DNA of 64,000 bases from CAYRFF01 sp964436125 (GCA_964436125.1 CAYTBT010000016.1:1-64000); one strand, 5' to 3'; positions 55,257 through 64,000 are shown, counted from the first letter of the stretch. A program made the numbers and translations. Notes: generated from the sequence alone by a model not told the origin.

Positions 55257-55853
55257 TTAAAAAATAAATTCAAGGCCGAGTTGTGCTCTTATACCACTAG
55301 TTTTTCTTTCCAGCGATATTCCCGATTTATCGCTAGAGACATTCTGCCAGTATGGACTTAATCCCAGATAAATTCCCAGATTATTGTCTATGAAATAGTG
55401 TATGCCTCCCAAGATACTATAGCCTATTCCCTTAAGTTTCCTATCATCAGGAAACTGTTCATCAATCCTTTTTCTTATGAGATATTTGACACTTGCACCT
55501 GCTGAAAGGAAGAACTTCTCCGATAATGGAATGAAATAGTCTATCACAGGCCCTATTCCGATATCCGTGAACCGTTGCTCTTCATCCACTTCCGTATAAA
55601 CAATCTTATTGAAGCCATATTGTAAACTAGCACCTATCGCAAGATTATCTACAAGAAAATATTGCATATCCAATCCTACTATAGATTGACTTCCCTTTGT
55701 CGGAATGAATGCATTGGGATTTTCATTATGGGAGCTATAAGAAAATGCCGGGCTTATCCTTATATTTCCTTTACTTAGCTGAGAATATGCATTCATCACA
55801 ATAAAGGATTGAAGAATACAGAAAAGCATAAATTTAATGGTAGATTTTTTCAT
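55257..55853 (-). CDS. Outer-membrane beta-barrel protein, paralog 2
   Basis: A 198-residue paralog of the next gene. Signal peptide MKKSTIKFMLFCILQSFIVMNAYSQ, then strand repeats such as GLDMQYFLVDNLAIGASLQYGF, IGPVIDYFIPLSEKFFLSAGASVKYL and GIHYFIDNNLGIYLGLSPYW. The C-terminal LGLEFIF ends in Phe, the barrel-assembly signal. Both genes share the layout signal-SKGNIRISP/SGTLRIAPSVSF, so they arose by tandem duplication. Function may be adhesion, iron-free small-molecule passage or stress response; none is shown. Confidence 0.82.
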   Translation of the reverse strand: MKKSTIKFMLFCILQSFIVMNAYSQLSKGNIRISPAFSYSSHNENPNAFIPTKGSQSIVGLDMQYFLVDNLAIGASLQYGFNKIVYTEVDEEQRFTDIGIGPVIDYFIPLSEKFFLSAGASVKYLIRKRIDEQFPDDRKLKGIGYSILGGIHYFIDNNLGIYLGLSPYWQNVSSDKSGISLERKTSGIRAQLGLEFIF

Positions 55854-56055
55854 GCCTATATAAGTTTTATTGCCTCAATATACAAATAAAACTTTGTATT
55901 TCATAGAACAATTGTATTAAGGATAACTATCAAAGCAATTATCTCAAAAATCAAAGGTACAGCAGTATTTCATCGCGTACTGATTGTCATTATCCGATAT
56001 CCTATACTTTTCCATCATTTTTCTTACCTTCCACGCTCAAATAAATTGAAGCGTG

Positions 56056-59000
56056 ATGACAAAAACCTACTTCCAGCTCCTTCTCAGCTTAATGATAGCA
56101 ATAAGTGGCATTTCAAGCTCCTTTTCTCAGATCACTTTTCCTGTCAATGGCATTGCCGATGTGAGACACACGACCTATGCATTCACAGACGCCACAATTA
56201 TAGTAGATGCAGAACATAGCTTAAAAGAAGCTACGCTTCTTATAAAGGATGAGAAAATTATAGCTGTCGGAAAGGATATTGACATTCCTCGCAATGCTGT
56301 TATTATCAATTGTACCGGAAAGTATATTTATCCGTCATTTATCGATATTTTCAGCAATTATGGAATAAGCAAAGATGCCGGCGAGATAGATGAAAATGGG
56401 AACCGCTTTGTCAGTAAGTCAGCCGGTCCATTGAGCTGGAACGCAACCCTCAAACCACAATTAGATGCCGTAAATTTCTTTTCTGTCGATGAAAAAGAAG
56501 CAGAAAAATGGAGAAAAGCCGGATTCGGTTTAGTTCTTACACATAATATGGATGGGATTGCACGTGGAACGGGTGCGCTCGTATCACTCGCAGATAAAAG
56601 AGACAATCTCGTCGTCATAAAAGAGGAGGCATCAGCACATTATTCTTTTGATAAGGGGAGTTCGGATCAATCATACCCCAATTCCATGATGGGCTCAATC
56701 GCCTTGCTACGGCAGACATATCTCAATGCTCAGTGGTACGAAAAACTTCCCTTCCACAAGGTAAAAAACATCAGCCTTGAAGCCTGGATTGAGAATCAGA
56801 AACTTCCGCAGATATTTGCAGCTGATGGAAAATGGAATGACCTCAGAGCAGCAGACATTGGTAAAGAATATGGGGTAAATTATATCATTAAAGGTGATGG
56901 CGAGGAATATCAACGCATAGAAGAAATGAAACAGACCGGTAGCACCTTTATTTTGCCCCTTGATTTCCCCAAGCCCATTGACGTCTCCAATCCCAATGAC
57001 GCAAGATATGTTTCCCTTGCTACACTCAAGCATTGGGAGATGGCTCCGCTCAATCCGGCGACATTCGAGGAAGCGGAAATTCCGTTTTGCCTTACAGCAG
57101 ATGGCATTAAAAAAGGGAAAACATTCCTGAAGAACTTAAGGAAAGCCATTGAAGCAGGTCTTTCTGAAAAAGCTGCACTGAAAGCCTTGACAAGCACGCC
57201 TGCGCAGGCTTTACGGGTTTACGATCTTGTAGGTAGCCTTGAAAAAGGAAAACTCGCCAATTTTCTCATTGTAAATAAACCAATATTCGACCGAAAAGCG
57301 ACAATTTTACAGAATTGGGTACAAGGGATACAATACCTTACGGCAAATGATGATTGGACCTCCATAGCAGGCATTTATAAACTCAAGATTACCGATAATA
57401 AGGGCAACACGACCTCTTATAAACTCCATATAAAGTCAAGGCACTCTGCAAGTATCATTGAGCCCGAGATATTAAGCACACATTATACAACCGATGGCAA
57501 ATTACTTGAACTCTTTTTATCACCGGCTGCATATAAAGTCGATAAGTCACCTGAAAAGCAAGTAAACAAGATAAAAGAGGAGCAAAAGGAGGCAAAAAAG
57601 GAGAAGAAAGAAGGGAAATCCGAAAATCACCCGCCCCTTGTAAGATTAAATGGTGTAATTACCGGAAAAACATGGGAAGGAAATGGTGTGGATACCCTCG
57701 GGAATCCGCTCGTATGGACGGCAGAATTTATCAAGAAAAAGGAGGACTCCGAGGTGAATGAGAAAAAGAAAAGCAAAAAAAAGAAATCAATTGAAGAAGA
57801 TAAAAATCGGATAAAAGCGCAAGTAACATATCCATTCGGTGCTTATGGCCGGGAAGAAATGCCGGAACAAAAAGACATCCTCATTAAAAACACTACAGTA
57901 TGGACTTGTGAAGATATGGGAGTGTTGAAAAATACGGATGTGCTCGTAAAAGATGGCAAAATTGCTGCAATAGGGAAACACTTGAAGGCCCATGCAGAAA
58001 TTGTCATCGACGGAAGCGATATGCATCTCACACCGGGGATTATTGACGAGCATTCACACATTGCTACATCTTCAATCAATGAGTCCGGTCAATCAGTGAC
58101 ATCGGAAGTGCGCATCGGCGATAACCTCTACCCGGAAGACATTAATATTTACCGAGAACTCAGCGGAGGAGTCACAACAGCACATATTTTGCACGGAAGT
58201 GCCAATCCTATCGGCGGACAGACTCAATTGATCAAATTGCGCTGGGGAGAGAATGCGGAAGGCCTGAAATTCAAGGGAGCAGACCCGTTTATAAAATTTG
58301 CAATGGGTGAAAATGTAAAAAGAACCTGGACTCGGCGGAATAAGCGTTATCCCGATACGCGTATGGGCGTCTGGCGTGTGTTTATGGATGCCTTTACGCG
58401 GGCACAGGATTACGAGGAAGCGAAGCTTGCCTATAAAAACAGAGGAAAAAACAGCAAGCTACTTCCCCCGAGAAAAGACCTCGAACTGGAAGCACTCGTG
58501 GATATCATGAATGAGAAAATGTTCATCACTTGCCATTCTTATGTGCAGAGCGAAATACTCGGTCTTATGGAAATCGCAGACTCATTTGGTTTTAAAGTGA
58601 ATACCTTCACGCACATATTGGAAGGATATAAAGTTGCCAATGCTTTAAAAGCCCACGGAGCCAATGCCTCTACTTTCAGCGACTGGTGGCTGTACAAGCT
58701 TGAAGTGCAAGACGCCATCCCACAGAATGCGGCTATTATGCATAAAGTAGGTATTAATGTCGCTATCAATTCCGATGATCCGGAAATGGCAAGGAGATTA
58801 AATCAGGAGGCTGCCAAAAGTATGCAATACGGCTTAACCGCTGAGGAAGCCTTGAAACTCGTAACGATTAATCCGGCCAAGATGCTCCACATCGATGATC
58901 GAGTAGGAAGCATTAAAGTCGGGAAAGATGCCGATCTCGTTCTCTGGAACCATAATCCATTGAGTATTTATGCTGTCGCACAAAAAACCATTATCGACGG

Positions 59001-59181
59001 AATTATCTATTTCAGCAGGGAACGTGATTTACTCCTTAGAAAGAAAAAGCAAGCTGAAAAGCACCGGCTTATTCACAAGCTCAACAGCCTGAGAAATTCC
59101 GGGATTAAAATGCGACCTGTAAAGCGGCAAAAACCCCATATATTGCATTGTGAACATATCGGCAATATTCAACGCAATTAA
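56056..59181 (+). CDS. Tandem amidohydrolase-fold protein, large
   Basis: A 1041-residue secreted protein with signal peptide (TKTYFQLLLSLMIAISG). It contains two amidohydrolase-like modules. The first (about 35-425) lacks the first metal motif: the usual PGxIDxHxH reads PSFIDIFSNYG. The second (about 615-1000) has the motif in LTPGIIDEHSH, then CHS near FITCHSYVQ, THILEG and the Asp in INSDDPEMARR, so only it should be catalytic. A lysine/glutamate-rich linker (KEEQKEAKKEKKEGK, KKKEDSEVNEKKKSKKKK) separates the halves. ATG 56056 is chosen over GTG 56053. Substrate unknown; peptide or cyclic amide hydrolysis is likely for this type. Confidence 0.85.
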   Translation: MTKTYFQLLLSLMIAISGISSSFSQITFPVNGIADVRHTTYAFTDATIIVDAEHSLKEATLLIKDEKIIAVGKDIDIPRNAVIINCTGKYIYPSFIDIFSNYGISKDAGEIDENGNRFVSKSAGPLSWNATLKPQLDAVNFFSVDEKEAEKWRKAGFGLVLTHNMDGIARGTGALVSLADKRDNLVVIKEEASAHYSFDKGSSDQSYPNSMMGSIALLRQTYLNAQWYEKLPFHKVKNISLEAWIENQKLPQIFAADGKWNDLRAADIGKEYGVNYIIKGDGEEYQRIEEMKQTGSTFILPLDFPKPIDVSNPNDARYVSLATLKHWEMAPLNPATFEEAEIPFCLTADGIKKGKTFLKNLRKAIEAGLSEKAALKALTSTPAQALRVYDLVGSLEKGKLANFLIVNKPIFDRKATILQNWVQGIQYLTANDDWTSIAGIYKLKITDNKGNTTSYKLHIKSRHSASIIEPEILSTHYTTDGKLLELFLSPAAYKVDKSPEKQVNKIKEEQKEAKKEKKEGKSENHPPLVRLNGVITGKTWEGNGVDTLGNPLVWTAEFIKKKEDSEVNEKKKSKKKKSIEEDKNRIKAQVTYPFGAYGREEMPEQKDILIKNTTVWTCEDMGVLKNTDVLVKDGKIAAIGKHLKAHAEIVIDGSDMHLTPGIIDEHSHIATSSINESGQSVTSEVRIGDNLYPEDINIYRELSGGVTTAHILHGSANPIGGQTQLIKLRWGENAEGLKFKGADPFIKFAMGENVKRTWTRRNKRYPDTRMGVWRVFMDAFTRAQDYEEAKLAYKNRGKNSKLLPPRKDLELEALVDIMNEKMFITCHSYVQSEILGLMEIADSFGFKVNTFTHILEGYKVANALKAHGANASTFSDWWLYKLEVQDAIPQNAAIMHKVGINVAINSDDPEMARRLNQEAAKSMQYGLTAEEALKLVTINPAKMLHIDDRVGSIKVGKDADLVLWNHNPLSIYAVAQKTIIDGIIYFSRERDLLLRKKKQAEKHRLIHKLNSLRNSGIKMRPVKRQKPHILHCEHIGNIQRN

Positions 59182-59214
59182 ATCCATCATAGCACCTAAA
59201 ATTAAATGTAAGAT

Positions 59215-60528
59215 ATGAAATATCTCCTCAATTTCCTTTTCCTGTTCATTATCGGGAGTTCTTATGCACAACCGACTATTTATCCTGCACCGGCTAATGA
59301 AGGCTATATTTTAATTAAAAACGGCCGTATTCATGTCGGAAATGGAACAATTATCGACAATGGCAGTATTTTGATTAAAAATAAAAAGATCGCAAAGGTC
59401 GGCACTGACATTACCGCACCTGATAATGCAATTATTTACGATGTAGAGGGACAAGAAGTATATCCCGGCCTCATCAATCCCATTACCAATCTCGGTATAA
59501 AAGAGGTGGACAACTATGTGAATGGAAGCAATGACTATAAAGAACTCGGCGACCTAAATCCCGGTCTGCGGTCTATTGTTGCATATAATACGGATAGCCG
59601 GAACATTAATGTGCTACGCAGTACGGGCATTCTCTTGGCCAATGTCGTTCCCCAGCCTGCCGGTGGTTCAAGACAGATTATTTCCGGCACTTCTTCTGTC
59701 GTGCAACTCGATGCCTGGACATGGAAAGATGCCGCCTATAAAATGGATGGACAGATGCACATAAACATCCCCAATATCATCAGTACATGGCGATGGATAC
59801 ACAATTCTGAAAGTAAAAATAAAGCAAAGCGAAAGAAAAAAGCTCTGAAGAGGATTGAGCGCGTAAAACATTTTTTCAGACAGGCTGAAGCATATATGAA
59901 AAATCCCGCTCCTGAACATACCAATCTCAAATTGGAGGCAACGCGCGGATTATTTGACGGAAGTCAAAAACTCTTTGCTCATGCAGATGCCGTGCGGGAA
60001 ATGTTGCTCGCCATTGATCTGAAGAAGGAATTTGGTTTTAATATAGTGATTGTCGGAGGGCGAGACAGCTGGAAAATAGCTCCTTTATTAAAAAAGCATA
60101 ATATTCCTGTAATCCTTGAGCAGTTACACCGCTTACCTGCAACATACGACGATAATATTGACCAGCCATTTAAGACACCTTCCATACTGCAAGATGCCGG
60201 AGTACTATTCTGTATCGCCGACCACGACGGGACGACACGTGGCAGAAATCTGAAATACAATGCAGGGACAGCTGTGGCTTATGGCTTGACTAAGGAACAG
60301 GCATTATCAGCTATTACATTGAATACGGCCAGAATTCTCGGCATCGCTGACCGCACCGGGAGCATTGAAGTCGGGAAAGATGCCAATATCATTGTCAGTA
60401 AAGGCGATGTTCTCGATATGGCGACGAGTATAATCACGCTTGCCTTTATTCAAGGGAGGAAAATCAATCTTGAGAATAAGCAGACTCAACTTGCCGAGCG
60501 TTACCGACACAGATATGGGATAAAATAA
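59215..60528 (+). CDS. Amidohydrolase-fold protein, apparently metal-motif-poor
   Basis: A 437-residue exported protein (signal MKYLLNFLFLFIIGSSYAQ) in the same operon, 33 bp after the larger one. The usual HxH motif reads PGLINPITNLG, so first-site ligands are missing. Later conserved segments do exist (ADHDGTTRGRNLKYNAGTAVAYGLTKEQALSAITLNTARILGI, then GSIEVGKDANIIV). It resembles the first half of the larger protein, so the pair may form a complex with only one active site. Whether it has a residual enzyme activity is unknown. Confidence 0.75.
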   Translation: MKYLLNFLFLFIIGSSYAQPTIYPAPANEGYILIKNGRIHVGNGTIIDNGSILIKNKKIAKVGTDITAPDNAIIYDVEGQEVYPGLINPITNLGIKEVDNYVNGSNDYKELGDLNPGLRSIVAYNTDSRNINVLRSTGILLANVVPQPAGGSRQIISGTSSVVQLDAWTWKDAAYKMDGQMHINIPNIISTWRWIHNSESKNKAKRKKKALKRIERVKHFFRQAEAYMKNPAPEHTNLKLEATRGLFDGSQKLFAHADAVREMLLAIDLKKEFGFNIVIVGGRDSWKIAPLLKKHNIPVILEQLHRLPATYDDNIDQPFKTPSILQDAGVLFCIADHDGTTRGRNLKYNAGTAVAYGLTKEQALSAITLNTARILGIADRTGSIEVGKDANIIVSKGDVLDMATSIITLAFIQGRKINLENKQTQLAERYRHRYGIK

Positions 60529-60715
60529 GCGTAAAATATTGGCTTGACGGCAATTATACAGTCCCAAGAAGAAAAAAGCTCGATTATTGCTGCTTTCTTG
60601 ATGAAAATCTATACATTTATTTCTAAATCAAGGTAATCCGGGTAAACACCAGCTGCAATAACAGGCTACCGGAAAAATCAACAATATTATTTTCAGAGTA
60701 TCAATAAGATAAGTC

Positions 60716-62131
60716 ATGGGAAACAAAAGGAGGGAATTTTTAAAAATAAGTGGATTGGCCGGCCTCGGGATTGTAAGTACTCCGGCATTAGCGAAAGCTA
60801 AAAATACGCCTGCAAGCAGCTCAATCCACAGCTGGATAAAAAGTAGAACGCCCAGACGATTCAATATGAGTGGCTATGCCGCACCGAAGATAGAAACCGT
60901 GCGCATAGGATTTATCGGACTGGGAATGCGCGGACCACATGCCGTTGAACGGATGAGCCATATCGATGGCGTGGATATTAAAGCGCTCTGCGATATCCGA
61001 CCGCAGCGAGTGAAGCACGCACAAGAGATTCTGAAAGGAACCAATCACTCTCCCGATGGCTACTCAGGATCGACATTCGCCTGGAAGGAAGTGTGTGAGC
61101 GCGATGATATCGATCTGATTTATATCTGTACGCCATGGGACTGGCATACGCCGATGGCTCTGTATGCGATGGAGCACGATAAACACGTAGCCTGTGAAGT
61201 TCCTATAGCAACTACGCTTGAAGAATGCTGGGAACTCGTGGAAACTTCCGAGCGCACGCGCAAGCATTGTATGATGCTGGAAAACTGCTGCTACGACTTC
61301 TTTGAACTGATGACGCTGAATATGGCACGACAGGGTTTCTTCGGCGATATAATACACGGTGAAGGCGCTTATATTCACGATTTGCTCAAGCTGAATTTCA
61401 ACAAAAACGGCTACTATGATATGTGGCGCTTAAAAGAAAATGCATCGCGCAATGGTAATCTGTATCCCACGCATGGCCTCGGTCCCATCTGCCAGATTAT
61501 GAATATTAATCGCGGGGATCGCATGGAATATCTCAACTCCATGTCGAGCGATGATTTTATGATGAGAAAACACGCTCAGGAGCTCGCTGAAGATGACAAT
61601 TTCTTTGCCGCTTACGCAAATAAGCAATACCGCGGCAACATGAACACCACTTCGATACGCACAAAGAAAGGGCGGACGATTATGATTCAGCACGATGTTA
61701 CCTCACCGCATCCGTATTCGCGTATCCATCTTGTCAGTGGAACTAAAGGCATGGCGCGTAAGTGGCCTTCTCCTGCCAGAGTAGCTACGAGCCATAAATG
61801 GTTTACTGAACAACAATTGAAAGAACTCGAAAAAAAATATACACCGGAAATAGTCCGCAGAGTCGGTGCTATGGCCAAGAAAGTCGGCGGCCATGGTGGT
61901 ATGGATTATATGATGGACTGGCGCCTCATCGATTGCCTCAGAAATGGCCTCCCACTTGATCAAGATGTCTATGATGGCGCACTCTGGAGCAGCATAGCAC
62001 CTCTCAGTGAATATTCGGTAAACCATCGATCCAATTCTGTTGAAGTCCCCGATTTCACCCGCGGCGCATGGAAAAGCAATGAGCCGGTGAACTTAACGCT
62101 TGAGGGCGGTGGCACAACTAAAGTACATTAA
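60716..62131 (+). CDS. Gfo/Idh/MocA-family protein, glycosyl hydrolase family 109-like
   Basis: NAD(P)-dependent type glycosidase, 471 residues. A twin-arginine signal is at the start (NKRREFLKISGLAGLGI). NAD-binding fold segment IGFIGLGMRGPHAVERM follows (about 60-90), with EVPIATTLEECWELV and ENCCYDFFELMTLNMARQGFFGDI further on, as in GH109 alpha-N-acetylgalactosaminidases. A Tat signal fits because the cofactor is loaded before export. Substrate specificity is not shown. A GCTTACGCAAAT copy (61610-61621, encoding Ala-Tyr-Ala-Asn) lies inside. Confidence 0.88.
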   Translation: MGNKRREFLKISGLAGLGIVSTPALAKAKNTPASSSIHSWIKSRTPRRFNMSGYAAPKIETVRIGFIGLGMRGPHAVERMSHIDGVDIKALCDIRPQRVKHAQEILKGTNHSPDGYSGSTFAWKEVCERDDIDLIYICTPWDWHTPMALYAMEHDKHVACEVPIATTLEECWELVETSERTRKHCMMLENCCYDFFELMTLNMARQGFFGDIIHGEGAYIHDLLKLNFNKNGYYDMWRLKENASRNGNLYPTHGLGPICQIMNINRGDRMEYLNSMSSDDFMMRKHAQELAEDDNFFAAYANKQYRGNMNTTSIRTKKGRTIMIQHDVTSPHPYSRIHLVSGTKGMARKWPSPARVATSHKWFTEQQLKELEKKYTPEIVRRVGAMAKKVGGHGGMDYMMDWRLIDCLRNGLPLDQDVYDGALWSSIAPLSEYSVNHRSNSVEVPDFTRGAWKSNEPVNLTLEGGGTTKVH

Positions 62132-62143
62132 ATTGAAGGGTTG

Positions 62144-62444
62144 AATGGACAATGAGCAATGGACAATGGACAATGGACAATGGACAATGGACAATGAGCA
62201 ATGAACAATGGACAATGGACAATGAACAATGAACAATGAAGAATGAAGAATGAAGAATGAGTGATGAATTATGGATTATGAATGATGAGTTATGGAACAA
62301 TGAGCCCCCGATCACCGATCACCGATTACCGATTACCCGTTACCAATTACCCGTTACCCATTACCCGTTACCCATTACCGATTACGTTAAATGATTTTCT
62401 TAGATGTTTGTCAGTTGAAGGGTTGAAGGGTTGAAAGGTTGAAG
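62144..62444. repeat. Composite short tandem repeat cassette, copy 2 (inverted)
   Basis: The same components as the cassette at 27007-27230 but inverted: 7-bp units ACAATGG (about 62144-62260), a mixed ATGAATTATGGATTATG segment, 7-bp units of ACCGATT/ACCCGTT type (about 62310-62388), a shared GATTACGTTA, and an 8-bp unit TTGAAGGG repeated 3.75 times (62415-62444). The 8-bp arrays in both copies are exactly 30 bp long. Confidence 0.75.
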
Positions 62445-62454
62445 AAATCCGTTT

Positions 62455-62616
62455 CAGCCTCAACCTCAGCCTCAGCCTCAACCTTAGCCTCAACCTCAGC
62501 CTCAACCTTAGCCTTAGCCTCAACCTTAGCCTCAGCCTTAACCTCAGCCTCAGCCTCAACCTTAGCCTTAGCCTTAACCTCAGCCTCAGCCTCAACCTTA
62601 GCCTTAGCCTCAGCCT
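62455..62616. repeat. Hexamer tandem array YARCCT, 27 units
   Basis: Units CAGCCT, CAACCT, TAGCCT and TAACCT follow in exact register for 162 bp. The reverse strand reads as an arginine-leucine repeat ORF, which is an artefact of the array. Next to it are a CCGCC-TAC-GGCGG hairpin (62623-62635) and CTCAGC-AA-GCTGAG. Confidence 0.85.
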
Positions 62617-62689
62617 ATATCCCGCCTACGGCGGACTAGGTCGAGCTATCTCACTCAGCAAGCTGAGCTCGTAGTCTCGCCTTGAGGCC

Positions 62690-63211
62690 TCAACCTCTCA
62701 TTCTCCTCTGGACATAGCTTCCCCAGTGCACGGCCGATGTCACCGCACATGCAAGATTTATGGACGACTGTGAACCGAAGATAGGCAAGTGATACACCGA
62801 CGAGCATAACTGAAGGATCTCATTGCTGATTCCCGTCCGTTCTGCTCCAGCTACGAGTACTGTTTCCTCGTTTATTGCTTTCAAGTCATACACCAATCCG
62901 CTATTTTCTGTGATTTCAATGCCGATAAAAGGTTGTTTCAGAGATAAAGTGCGACATCCTTCAAGACTTATATTTCTGATAGTGACTTTGGAAGTGGTAG
63001 AGCGGGATATTCTTTTCAATTTCTTATCTGATAAGTCGATGGTTGAATTGCAGAGGAGGATTTCCTTAATATTCACAGATTCTGCACTGCGACAGATGAG
63101 TCCAAGATTTTCTATACTGCGTATCCCGTCGAGGAGGAGAGATATATTGTTGTGAAATTCTTCGTCTCTGAATTTGTTGAGGTACTCAGGATGACTTAAT
63201 TGCGTATCCAT
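62690..63211 (-). CDS. TrmH/SpoU-family RNA 2'-O-methyltransferase
   Basis: A 173-residue SPOUT enzyme. Motif 1 is NISLLLDGIRSIENLGLICRSAESVNIKEILLCNS, motif 2 VLVAGAERTGISNEILQLC, and motif 3 HLPIFGSQSSINLACAVTSAVHWG (the SLNxxxAxxxxxxE-like pattern, here SINLACAV). It lacks the extra RNA-binding domain found in larger relatives. Likely substrate is a tRNA or rRNA, not defined. A GCCTTTCGGCAAAT copy lies on the reverse strand just upstream of its ATG (63212-63225). Confidence 0.85.
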   Translation of the reverse strand: MDTQLSHPEYLNKFRDEEFHNNISLLLDGIRSIENLGLICRSAESVNIKEILLCNSTIDLSDKKLKRISRSTTSKVTIRNISLEGCRTLSLKQPFIGIEITENSGLVYDLKAINEETVLVAGAERTGISNEILQLCSSVYHLPIFGSQSSINLACAVTSAVHWGSYVQRRMRG

Positions 63212-63274
63212 ATTTGCCGAAAGGCTTAATTAAAAAGAGTGGAAAAAGATTAAGTAAGAAAATTTATGTACGGT

Positions 63275-64000
63275 CTAGTCAGGAGCAAATTCCGGCCACA
63301 CATCATAGAGCTTCATCGTTTTATCCACAACTATCCTATCCCTCTTATCAAGGCATAAGCTTGCACATTCATTCTGCGGATCATGCTCAAAGAATAAGAC
63401 GACATTCTCGGCTATGGCCTCCTGCAACATCGCTTCCTTCTCATTGAGCGTATCGAGCGGCCTGATATCATAGCTCATCACATAAGGCAGTCGAATGTGA
63501 TAAGCAGATGGCAACAAATCAGCACAATAGAGCAATCTGCGATCGTCAACATCAATATCAAGGAGCATCATAGCATCGGTGTGCCCATAAGCATACTTAA
63601 TATGAATGCCGGGCAGCCACTCATAATTCTCTTCAAGGGGCACATATTGCAACACACCATGCTCCTGCAATGGAGTAAAATTCTCCTTGAGGAAAGAGGC
63701 TTTTTCGCGGGCATTGGGATTAAAGGCCCAGTCGTAATGCCGGGAATTGGACCAGTATGTCGCATTGGGGAAAGTGGGGAAAAGCTCGCCATTCTCCCCT
63801 TTGCTGACGGCTCCACCGACGTGATCAAAGTGCAAATGTGTCAGAAATACGTCCGTTATATCTTCTACGGCATATCCGATCTTGCCCAAAGATGTATGCA
63901 CATCAATATCTCCATGTGGGTGAAAATGTGAGCGAAACTTCTCATCCTGTTTTGTGCCGATGCCGGTATCCACGAGGATTCTCCTGTCTTCGTATTCAAT
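63275..64000 (-). CDS. Metallo-beta-lactamase-fold hydrolase (5' end outside the window)
   Basis: The reading frame continues to the window edge, so the true start is not visible; GTG 63973 is only an internal Val (IEYEDRRILVDTGIGTKQDEKF). The zinc motif is FLTHLHFDHVGGA (HxHxDH), with further ligands His in YAYGHTDAMML, Asp in CADLLPSAYHI and His in FEHDPQNE. The layout matches secreted or cytosolic lactonase/phosphotriesterase-like MBL proteins. Upstream of trmH by 63 bp and probably co-transcribed. Confidence 0.85.
   Translation of the reverse strand: MEYEDRRILVDTGIGTKQDEKFRSHFHPHGDIDVHTSLGKIGYAVEDITDVFLTHLHFDHVGGAVSKGENGELFPTFPNATYWSNSRHYDWAFNPNAREKASFLKENFTPLQEHGVLQYVPLEENYEWLPGIHIKYAYGHTDAMMLLDIDVDDRRLLYCADLLPSAYHIRLPYVMSYDIRPLDTLNEKEAMLQEAIAENVVLFFEHDPQNECASLCLDKRDRIVVDKTMKLYDVWPEFAPD

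Noticed and set aside
62368..62595. Arg-Leu repeat ORF on the reverse strand
   Set aside because: Pure translation of the YARCCT hexamer array; no start context or gene features.

Overview
The window is a chromosomal segment of a member of the Bacteroidota. Three things support this: housekeeping-type promoters with the Bacteroidota -7 box TAnnTTTG (best examples before rpmI, a STAS gene and a small membrane-protein gene, each with an upstream TTG/TTTG about 19-20 bp away); few Shine-Dalgarno sequences; and gene content such as tandem amidohydrolases, a tricorn-like S41 protease, a TAT-exported GH109-type oxidoreductase and porin-like small barrels. The exact family cannot be fixed from sequence alone; a Saprospirales-like or other free-living aerobic lineage is only a guess. 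No phage, integrase, transposase, rRNA or CRISPR array was seen.

Layout. 1-7.7 kb: the 5' end of a secreted protein, rlmN, rpoN (reverse), an M24 aminopeptidase P, a tiny membrane protein, an ECF sigma factor overlapping folE, and a YqaE/Pmp3 gene whose start codon lies inside the terminal repeat of a 300-bp palindromic MITE-like element. 8.2-9.7 kb: a flavin-barrel/UbiA prenyltransferase fusion, probably for quinone synthesis. 10.1-24.8 kb: a complete 13-gene nuo operon (nuoA, B, CD fused, E-N) whose subunits look strikingly like the Escherichia coli enzyme. 25-29 kb: tryptophanase, an acyl-CoA thioesterase and gamma-glutamyltransferase, separated by short tandem repeats. 29.3-35.3 kb: tRNA-Lys, RNase Z and a STAS protein, clpC, then infC-rpmI-rplT with a TTG-started infC behind a perfect 16-bp inverted repeat. 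35.5-40.5 kb: an FtsX/MacB permease, queA, a DUF2795 gene, cmk, a YegP-like gene, and two small heat-shock proteins. 40.9-50.5 kb: a TolC-RND-MFP efflux operon, a small lipoprotein and a giant S41 protease. 50.7-64 kb: DUF456, an MFS cyanate-type transporter, tRNA-Arg, a prokaryotic ionotropic-glutamate-receptor-like K+ channel, two paralogous outer-membrane barrels, two amidohydrolases (largely lacking the canonical metal motif in the first domain), a GH109-type protein, tandem-repeat arrays, a SpoU methyltransferase and a truncated metallo-beta-lactamase-fold hydrolase.

Functional links. Complex I feeds a quinone pool to which the UbiA fusion just upstream may contribute. ClpC, the two Hsp20 proteins, RNase Z/RlmN/QueA/TrmH and the infC operon are housekeeping. 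The most unusual signals are non-genic: a dispersed 12-mer GCTTNCGCAAAT present 13 times on both strands, a related 14-mer GCCTTTCGGCAAAT present three times, the palindromic element that supplies a gene's start codon, and two inverted copies of a composite 7-bp/8-bp tandem repeat cassette, one joined to a 27-unit hexamer array.
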